From NCBI GenBank assembly GCA_037178855.1, contig JASJZC010000006.1, positions 6,076,001 to 6,140,000 of the forward strand: a DNA stretch of 64,000 nt, in the 5' to 3' direction. Source of the stretch: Oscheius sp. JU75. Lineage: Eukaryota; Nematoda; Chromadorea; Rhabditida; Rhabditidae. Position 1 is the stretch's first letter, and the number at the start of each line of letters is the position of its first letter. The notes beneath the pieces are model-generated. The model was not told the origin of the DNA, ran no database searches, and worked only from the letters and a program-made list of their open reading frames with translations. Positions 56,501-64,000 of the stretch are shown here, one piece after another. Made by a program: the position numbers and the translations under genes.

Positions 56501-57053
56501 GTCGATAATTTTAGTCTTGATTAAGCGAATAAATAAGAAATAAGTTCGCAGGCATGTTCGCTCGAACAAAACCTTCGTATTTCTTGATTACTGGAGTAGT
56601 TTCAATCCCATTCCCAAAGCAAAATTCCATAGAGACCCACCATTTCCCGCCTCTATTTCAGCCATGATAGCCACCGATTCCTGTGGAAGTTGAACAGTTT
56701 TTGGTCCGGTCACTTTGAAGACAATTTTGTTGCTGTTTTTCGTGTCGAGCACCACGTCGTCCTCAAAACATTCCTTCGAGTCGTTCTCCCGATGAAAACC
56801 AAGGGTACAAAGACAAATTCCGACCTATTAAAATGTTTAAAAGGAACAAATGGCACGCTTACCCTAACTCCTTGATTTCCTTGCTCTTCTCTGGGAGTAC
56901 AGATCTGATGTAGGCCGCACCATTCGCCCGTGTCGAGATCACACAACAATTGGGTGTTTTCCTATTAGGAGAAGTCTTACATTTTAAGAATTTTCCACTT
57001 ACATCAGCGGTGGAGAGTAGAATGATCACTGACAAGAAGAAAAAAGACAACAT
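53566..57053 (-). CDS. KIAA0319-like PKD-repeat membrane protein
   Basis: ATG at 57053 gives a signal peptide (MLSFFFLSVIILLSTAD) and lies ten bases after the acceptor-like GTTTCAG. A Cys-containing N-terminal part (LLCDLDTGEWCGLHQICTPR) is followed by tandem PKD/Ig-like beta-sandwich repeats with signatures such as IVLDAEGWSS, YKWTPFDDVPALM, GVYHFRLNVTDDGG, LGPYEFQLDVKDTKGQNDSA and RIVFWASAPEL. One transmembrane helix (AWSSVYFWLMSAAGVVFGLV) is followed by CCIRRRFL and a short tail with YSSLKSDSDQEVE, as in KIAA0319/KIAA0319L, type I membrane proteins of the endosome and cell surface. The length (about 900 residues) and order fit the family. Several exon limits are approximate. Confidence 0.85.
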
Positions 57054-57379
57054 GGTAACATAACTGAAACGGGAAGCTTGTTATTCTGGAGAGAAAGCGG
57101 GCAGATGGGGCGTAAACAACGGAATTGGGCTGCCACGTTCAAATAAACACTTCCCGATCGGAACAGAACCCTTGGTATAAGGAAGAATTATTTATAATCA
57201 TGTCAAAAAATGTGAAAAAGAGATAAAACCAGTCGCTGCACGGTTTTATAACCCATCACAACTGAGTAAACGAACATTGCATCGCCAGCCCCTCCGAGTC
57301 GCACCCGTATCGTCTCAGCATGCCATGCACATGACTTGCCACCCAGCAGCCTTAAACTTCGAAATCATACTTCACAGAA

Positions 57380-58110
57380 TCCTTTCTGTAGTTTGTATTT
57401 CACAATCCCAAACAAAACGTAACTTTATTACACCGCGGTGAAAGGGTAACGGGCGTTTGGCGAGCGGGAAAAAGGTTTTCGGACCTTGATGACCGCATTG
57501 CGGCTCGAAAGAGCTGCTTTTGTCAAACGTTCTTCTGAGCGGTACAAAATCCAAACATCTTAGGCAAGAATAGACGGGAAGTGTTGTGTTTTGTGAAAAC
57601 TAGAAAAGGGTTTGCTGAGGAAAGAATTCAGAAGAAGAGTAAAACGAACCTGAACATCTGAATGTAAACTTTTCGATACGCCATCGGGTGGAGCTGAAGT
57701 GTCTTCCTGACTAATTAGAAATTGCACATTCATCTCGAATTTTCTTATCCACGAAAAAAACTAACAACTTCATTCCAGAAACGTTTCCTGTACGTCTCGT
57801 TGAGATCGGATAGAGGGAAATACTGTTCGGAGTTCACGAATCCAATGTTAATTCTTGTCCTGTAGCACCAGACCCCTCTAGTTCGCTTTCTTGTTAGAAG
57901 ATCAGGACAAACAACAGTGGTCATCAGGCGATCTCTGACTAGCTTGCCGCCTCTTACCATGTCAACCAAGAGGAAGGAACCTTCGTGCTTCAAAAAAAGA
58001 GACAGAATGACTTATCCAAACGCCCATATTTCCAGTAAATCTCAAATATCGAGTTGAAAATATCCTGAGAAGGGGTCTCGTCAACAAGAATAGCATGCTT
58101 GGCCGTACAA
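57380..58110 (-). CDS. Candidate multi-exon gene of unknown function
   Basis: An exon at about 57988-57771 encodes a coding-like stretch (HEGSFLLVDMVRGGKLVRD, then TRINIGFVNSEQYFPLSDLN and YRKRFWNEV) between an acceptor-like TTGAAG and a donor GTTAGT. A downstream exon at about 57691-57647 (LHPMAYRKVYIQMF) joins in phase, and a third near 57559 could continue to a stop at 57372. The upstream part is unclear: the frame before 57988 lacks a standard donor. I do not recognise a family. Confidence 0.35.
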
Positions 58111-58464
58111 AATGGACTTGCCAAAGGTCAACCCACATGTCATTACTTATTTTGACCGGATGTTGTTCACCTATGCACGACTTATATACCTTGCACCTCT
58201 TCGGCCCGTGGGCGCAAGTGGAGCTTAATCATTCGTCAAGTTGCCTACCAAATGAGATTGTTTTGGATTCCAAGAAGTTCCCAAACATAGCACCTCCTGA
58301 TGAGCTGTATCCATAATTGCTCAAAGACAATTTATGTGTGGAGGAGTCTCACATTCACTCCTCGTCTTTCCCTAAAAACCTTGTTCTCCGACTCGATTTA
58401 TTCGTCTCTTGAGATCTATCCATTGGAGCTCGAAGAGTAAGCGAAAGTTATTTTTGCAGAGACG

Positions 58465-58720
58465 ATGCTTGTTGTTCTCTTGATTCTCGCTCTTACTTTG
58501 GGCTCAGATGCACAGGAAGCCGACTACGGACGAGCTGTGACCTTTTTGAAATCGTTGAGGGGTTCGCGACCCATGGTGAGTTACTGCTTCCATGCAGAAC
58601 CGAATACGTTTAACAGCCAAAGTTGTAAGCCAATCTATAAACAGATACCAGTAGTTCGGATTTAATACAGTTGGCAGAGAGTGGACAGAACATAGGACGA
58701 GAATGAAGTAGCGATTCGTA
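58465..58720 (+). CDS. Candidate small secreted peptide gene
   Basis: ATG at 58465 gives a clear signal peptide (MLVVLLILALTLGSDAQE) followed by ADYGRAVTFLKSLRGSRPM and a donor GTGAGT at 58576. A possible second exon after TACAG at about 58669 encodes LAESGQNIGRE and stops. The acceptor-like TTTGCAG just before the ATG supports a real start. The product would be only about 48 residues. The family is unknown, and more exons downstream cannot be excluded. Confidence 0.45.
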
Positions 58721-60019
58721 GAAGATAGTTGTTTGTCAGATAGTCTATTTGCTGTTTAATAGTACTAGAGACGTATGACAAACTTTTCGATGCTAGTCTA
58801 TCTGGAACTTTCCGAACAAGACGCTTGATGATGAGTAGTTCTGCGATTGACAGTACCTAAGAGTACAAGCACTTTTCAAAGATTAGTTCTCGAATAGAGA
58901 TCGAGAGTCCTAGCCCAGTTTCCATTTGGATGACAGATGGAAGCTAGTAAGAAATTGACAGTGCTTTGAGAGATCTCTGACATTGTTAGTCTCTGAATGT
59001 TCAAACTTTCATTGATGGTTTATGTCCGCTTTCTCTCACTCATACCCAACCCTTATGACGCTTACCCCGATCTGTGATAGTCTAAAGAAGCTTGTCTGGT
59101 TCCAAACAAAGTCATTCAGGAGCTCCGCTACCCGATGTTCAGTGAGCCGGCAGTAAGAAGACTGCAACGATGGAATTCGTTAGGACGTCGGTGATCTCCC
59201 AAATAAACATTCTTCCCCGTTATTTTGTTGCGACTGGAGTATTCATAGCCGTCAGCTGAGAGCTGTCGCGTGCGGTTCCGCGCGGCGGCTGCCAATTAAG
59301 AAGGAGCAACCCGAAAACAACCCAATGGTTCCCGGTGGTTCATAATCGGCCTCCAAAGTGTCATCTTTGGTGGCAGGACGGCGCCGTCCCAACAGGACCC
59401 AGGGGACGTCTCGCTGTCACCCATTTTGAAGCGAGGACTACTTTTCTCTCGAAAATCTTTCGGGTGAGTCTCTTTCTTTTATCGAGTGTTATGGCGCGAG
59501 GTGTGTGGGAACAAAGAACACTGAACAGATTCGGGTCTCGGCAACAACTGGCCGTCGCCTCACCTTTTTAAATCGCCCATTCTCTCCGTTTTTCGAGCCC
59601 ATTGGACTCTTTTCGATTTGTTGCTCACAAATTCTGGCCTCTGTTTATCTGGTGTTTTGAGGAGTGAGCAGACAAACCTTCCTCTACTTCCCGCCAGTTT
59701 TTCCACTGGAAGGTTTAACAGTTTCGCTTAGAAATGTTCTGTAAACGTAGAAAGCCTGACTTGTTCTACAATTCTCTAGATCATAGCAAAACAGATAACT
59801 TTTGTCTTTCGGCTTTACATTATGCGTTGTGAAACAGAGCAATTTTGAAAGTTTTCTAGAGAAAGTGTGTGCTCTTCCATCTAAGTCTTTCGTTATTGAA
59901 CTTGCTCGAGTGAAAAGATGACCTAACCATGTGCCCCTCAAGGAAATCCCATTTGCGAGTTCTGGCCGACACTCTTTGTCTTTTCTCCTCCTCGATCTTT
60001 CATCCAGAAATTTCAAGCC
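58720..60019. other. Intergenic region upstream of PAF-acetylhydrolase
   Basis: No gene recognised. Short open frames around 59335-59571 and 59684 onward have no domain or splice partner; the minus-strand frame at 60280-59684 mostly mirrors the PAF-acetylhydrolase exon. A GC-rich patch at about 59265-59300 could be promoter sequence. Confidence 0.4.
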
Positions 60020-61766
60020 ATGGGACTCAGCTGGTCGAATAATGACAGACATCAGCTCTTGCCTCTCATCGGATCTGGGTCCTATCGAGCAGGTTGTGTC
60101 GATCTGATGATCCCGGATGTTGGCGATGGAGATCCAGGCATCTTTGTCCGTCTCTACTATCCAGTGGATCCAGACGAAGGAAAGATTCCGACCGTGGAGA
60201 ACTATCCAGTCTGGGTACCGAGGAAGGAGTACCTGATGGGGCTGGCTGCCTTTTTGAAACAGTCGCCGACCAAAATACAATTCTTTTCGGACTGGATCAT
60301 TGGAGAGAAGAGATGCTCGGCCCTTTTGGAACCACCTTTAGCTGGAACATCAACGTCTCTCCACACTTCGGCATCTCTTCCCGCCATGAATGGAACCAAG
60401 CCAACGCTTCCCACATCCAGAAGTTTCTCGGGTGGACTTGTTAGTTTGTTTCTTGTATCCAGAACAACGAAGTTTCAGAATAGTTTCCCAGTTTTGATTT
60501 TCTCCCACGGCCTGGGTGGCAGCAGGTTCATGTATTCTACGTTTTGTTCATCAATGGCTTCCTATGGATACGTGGTGGCGGCGATAGAACACAGGTAGGA
60601 GAGAATATAGAGAGACGGTGAGAAGAAAGCTATTGGGAGCTGACTGGGTTAGGTAGAGAGCACGTTTATTTGGGGGAGATCAGTCGGAAGATTGTTGTGA
60701 TTCCCCACGCAAAAGGCTAGCTGGTGAATCATCTTTTTTACCTGTAACAATACATTCACATTGACTCTTTACAGAGACTACTCTGCCTGCTGGTCCTATA
60801 AACTCCACGCTGAACCGTTGACCGGACAGCAGAGAGAACGTGGAATAAATATGCGGATTCTACACCACGACAACAATTTCAAAGTGAGAAATCAACAGGT
60901 ATCCTATCATCGTCTGAAAACCTTTACAAGCCCACTTTAGTTGGGAAAGCGTGTTTCGGAGTGTGTGAAGGCCCTACATGTGCTGGAAGAGCTGAACCTG
61001 GGCACGTTGAAAACAGACAGTCTTCTGATCGGAAGTCATTTCGATTGGGGTGTTTTCAAGTCGAGACTGAATCTCTCGCGAGCTGCAGTGGCTGGACATT
61101 CGTTCGGGGGAGCTACAGCGCTGGCAGCTACAGCTTTCTCGACAGATTTCCAGGTATTTTGTCCATTTCAGTTCGAACTTGCTAAACTTCCTTTCTATTT
61201 GATCCTGTCTCTCTATACCCTTTAACTGCACTGAGACTCTTTTGATCTACACTCAACTTTTCCAGGCAGCAGTTGTACTAGACGGTTGGATGTTCCCTCT
61301 CGACTCGGATCAGTATTCCCGAGCTGTCCAGCCCACACTTTTCCTGAATGCTGGTCGCTGGCAATGGAAGGAAAATCTGGACAGTATGAGGAGGTTCTGC
61401 TCGGAGGAAGCAGAAAGGATACACTTCACTATAGGGTGAGACTCTCAGAAAGTACAGTAATCTGTCCGTCTTCAGAGACGCAGTCCATCAATCCTTTTCG
61501 GATATTTGCTTCCTTCTCACTCCTTTTGTGGCCAGAAGGCTGGGAATTATGGGTGATCGACCTCCTCATTCCATTATGGAAGCGGTGGTTGAGACAACGG
61601 TTGCCTTTTTGAGACGGTAGCAGTCTTGTCTCGCCCAAGTAGTTTGAGTTTCAGGGTTCACGAGAACGAAATGGCTTCCTATTCTCTGAAACAGATGGTC
61701 GACGAGAAGTATGCCTCATTCGTGGAGCATGGTCTTGGTCCCAGAGCTGAGGATAGTCGCCTGTAG
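60020..61766 (+). CDS. Platelet-activating factor acetylhydrolase (PLA2G7/PAFAH2 type)
   Basis: ATG at 60020 lies 12 bases after an acceptor-like CATCCAG. Landmarks in order: [71 protein letters not shown], the nucleophile elbow [13 protein letters not shown] (GHSFG; Ser is the nucleophile), [10 protein letters not shown] (catalytic Asp) and [13 protein letters not shown] (catalytic His). The last exon ends [12 protein letters not shown]. The family hydrolyses the acetyl or short oxidised acyl chain at sn-2 of phospholipids such as PAF. The first exon's C-terminal part (after IIG, about 60300-60440) is less conserved and its frame is the least sure. There is no obvious signal peptide, so it is probably an intracellular type. 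Confidence 0.9.
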
Positions 61767-61822
61767 TTTTCGATATGTTACGAGTACAAACGAGTCCAGA
61801 AGGAACATATCTTATTATATTC

Positions 61823-63087
61823 CTATTTTCTGAAGCGGACAAGCCACATTGCTAGTGTGACTGCGGTTAGGGAGTACCTGAAAATAGATTTGGAAAGGAA
61901 CAAAAGAAGGACTGACCATGTGATGAGGTAGGAGAGATGTTCGTTGCGAACTGAGACATTCGTCTGGCCGCCAATCGGACCTCCTGGCTGAGAAGATTCT
62001 GAAATTGATCTAAAATAACACTGTGAGAAGGAACTGACCGTAAACGGCTTCCACGTAGATCGGTGCCGTCCCGTAGTGTCTAGCCATCTGCTCGAAGTCC
62101 TTATAGAACCAGACTCCTTGCTCTGGGACATTCTGTCCGACGAATTGTGGTCTCTAAAGTAATTTCTGAACAGGATTCAAGAAAGAATAACCTTTTCACT
62201 TTTCCTGACAATGGCCTCCAGTGTGACCGTTCCCCTCGGCTCTTTTTTGGCACGAGATTCACGGGACATCTGATGTACAGGCACCCAGCCACGATTCACC
62301 ATGATTACTAGGCTGAACGACTGTTTATCAAAAAGAAGTGAGGGGAAACTGACTTGCTGTCCTTGATTTTAAAGGGTGTGATGACATGAGCACCGTGGCT
62401 AGACATATTGTTATCGGAGAGAAGGGAACCGACGTCTTTCTGCTTGTATCCCTCGTCGAAACGACCTCTTGGCGTGATGACGAACTCGCGCTCGTGTAAA
62501 AACTCGCCTTGAAGACGTACACGACGGTATTCCATGTCGTCGAGACGGGAGAGGCTAGAACCGAAGCAATTGATGGAGTTCGTTTATTGTTTGCACTATT
62601 TGTGTATCAGAACCTAACATTCTTTTAAAAGGTTTTCCAAAGCATCTAATTGACGAAAAAAAAAGAGAGCTCACTCATTGATGGGAAACTCCACGGCACT
62701 TTCCGAAAGTCTCGACTTCAAGCTCTCAAGAAGGTCCAGTTTCCATTGAAGACGGTAGACTTGCCAGCAGCCGAGACTGAAGGCGAAAGCTGGGATTGAC
62801 TGGAAATGTTGAAAATGGTTGAGAAAACGATAGGAAACGCACTAATAGGCCAACAGATCCCAGACTCCATCGAATTGATTTACTTTTTCTCCTTGAATTG
62901 GCTCTTGAGTCTTTTTTTGATGTCTTCCCGTCTTGTGGACGTTTCTTCGGGCTGTCCAAATTGAGAATATTCGCATTCAGGAAGAAAGTTGTTTGCAGAA
63001 GAGGAAAAAAACTGTACTTACCTGCCTCAAAAGTCCTGAATATCCACTAAAGCTCCTACTTTGACTAGCTATCCGTAATAACAACAT
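61823..63087 (-). CDS. SURF1: SURF1, cytochrome c oxidase assembly factor
   Basis: ATG at 63087 follows the acceptor-like TTTTACAGGCACAA. The first exon encodes a basic, Ser-rich mitochondrial presequence (MLLLRIASQSRSFSGYSG), then a Lys/Arg-rich stretch. The conserved core starts SLGCWQVYRLQWKLDLLE and continues with MEYRRVRLQGEFLHEREF, IMVNRGWVPVHQMSRES, NVPEQGVWFYKDFEQMARHY, PGGPIGGQTNVSVRNEHLSY and LITWYSLTAVTLAMW. Two transmembrane helices flank the core, as in Shy1/SURF1. The protein assists heme insertion into COX1 in the inner mitochondrial membrane. The second exon acceptor (CCCGAAG) is chosen to keep frame. The gene is head to head with the Nudix gene, 346 bp apart. Confidence 0.9.
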
Positions 63088-63433
63088 TTGTGCCTGTAAA
63101 AGACAATTAGAAGCAAGAGAAAATGAGACAAGGCAGTTTGAAACAGTTAAGGCGAATAAAAAGGAATATCTAGACGCAATTGCGTATTGCCCTTCCTTTT
63201 TGAAAAGAGAAACGTTTGTGATGAAACAGCCTCTAGTAAAGCACAAACTGCCGCAGCATCGGCAAAATATTTATCTCAATGACCAGAAAATCTCCAAAAC
63301 TCTGTCGTTCACTCTGGTTATTAACTTGTCCTCTTCCTCCTGTGGCACTTTCTTATCTTTTGGTTGCTCTTTTGCCTCTTTCCACAGCTTTAGTCAATTC
63401 CAGGTACAACTAATAGATTCGTCTAGCTAAACA

Positions 63434-64000
63434 ATGAAAGATCTCGCATGTCCGTACGATCTTTCCAACGAGGAAACTGTCTTTACGGGTAGATGGATCA
63501 AAACGCGTCAGATTCGTTTCAAGTGCAAAAAGAGCGGCCACGAAGGGGTGAGTGAAACAAATATGAGCAGTTGTAAAGAAATGAGATCCAACAAAACCAT
63601 CTTTGAGAAGTCGTCCTACCAGGAATTTAGCTAATCCTACTGACTTTTTTTCTAGAAACGTTTTCTACATGCCTTTGGTGATACATGTTGCAAAATAGCG
63701 GAATATGGCACTAAAAAGAAACTGGGAAATCGCGGAATAGTGTGAGAGAGAAAAAGTTGAAACGCCGCCGTATAAAACCTGGAGTTGAAAAAGGCGCGCG
63801 TTTGAACGCTACATTATTCAAAAGCAGAACGTACGATAATACAGGAGAAAATTTACACAACTTTTTCCCAAGAACTATGTGAATAACCAGTAGAGACATG
63901 TGTAGTTTCAAAGTATTTCTTCAGGTGTGGCAGTCCACACATCGTACTACTCGCCCAGAAAACGCTCTTGTGGACGGGGTCGATATAATTCCGATTCTAA
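63434..64000 (+). CDS. Nudix hydrolase, NUDT5-like (5' part only)
   Basis: Exon 1 (63434-63547) encodes MKDLACPYDLSNEETVFTGR and WIKTRQIRFKCKKSGHEG. Exon 2 begins at 63925 with VWQSTHRTTRPENALVDGVD and IIPIL and is cut by the window end. The start matches the N-terminus of NUDT5-type ADP-sugar pyrophosphatases (a KW/RW start, then WE/WQ..RTTR..ADGV..IPVL). The Nudix box itself lies outside the window, so the assignment rests on the N-terminal similarity. These enzymes cleave ADP-ribose and related ADP-sugars. The 377-nt intron is longer than average. Confidence 0.75.

Overview
The window is eukaryotic nuclear DNA and almost certainly from a nematode. Genes are densely packed on both strands and split by very short GT-AG introns, often 34-45 nt. 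One gene is a complete warthog-type hedgehog-related protein (signal peptide, Wart domain, Pro/Gln linker, Hint domain), an architecture known from nematodes. Another is a DAF-12/NHR-8/HR96-class (NR1J) nuclear receptor. Many start codons lie a few bases downstream of a splice-acceptor-like sequence, as expected for spliced-leader trans-splicing. I cannot name the species.

Layout, left to right. 1-2245: no convincing gene. 2246-5079 (+): warthog-like gene, convergent with a SAM methyltransferase (5991-5125, -). 8914-6257 (-): GPCPD1-type glycerophosphocholine phosphodiesterase. 13938-10732 (-): NR1J nuclear receptor. 14140-17647: large gene-poor stretch with a G-quadruplex-type tract. 21367-17648 (-): USP20/USP33-type deubiquitinase. 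23517-21658 (-): CDC7-type kinase carrying a MITE in an intron. 23845-26839: DNA transposon copy 1. 27479-28787 (+): F-box/FBA protein. 29320-30292 (+): small secreted protein with an antisense tRNA-Arg in its intron. 32405-30473 (-): phosphatidylserine synthase. 33270-33608: second MITE. 34390-37799 (+): SLC23 transporter. 38042-39396 (+): short-chain dehydrogenase. 41254-39596 (-): TAF3-like TFIID subunit. 47859-42132 (-): TRAPPC9/Trs120. 49419-48049 (-): helical protein, perhaps NOL11-like. 49685-52679: transposon copy 2, nested inside a TIR element (49672-53281). 57053-53566 (-): KIAA0319-like PKD-repeat membrane protein. 60020-61766 (+): PAF-acetylhydrolase. 63087-61823 (-): SURF1. 63434 onward (+): start of a NUDT5-like Nudix hydrolase, cut by the window end.

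The most interesting system is the pair of 2995-bp DNA transposons. They lie in opposite orientation, have the same length and encode the same 817-residue protein. Each is bounded by a perfect 4-bp target duplication (CCTG; CAAA), and the unoccupied target of copy 2 survives in the other arm of the TIR element it entered. The transposase has a RAG1/Transib-like arrangement: a D followed 19 and 22 residues later by a CxxC, then two His 5 apart and a Glu 20 residues after the second. A PHD-type zinc finger sits inside the catalytic region. The termini begin CACAGCG/CACGGCG, close to the RSS heptamer. The two ends share the same two sequence blocks, but one end has 11 extra bases between them, the same difference as between 12-RSS and 23-RSS signals. 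The 4-bp duplication points to a Chapaev/CMC-type rather than a Transib (5-bp) element.

Most other genes are ordinary housekeeping or membrane functions with no obvious shared pathway. Exon boundaries were read by eye from reading frame, splice consensus and family similarity; a few may be off by a base or an exon.
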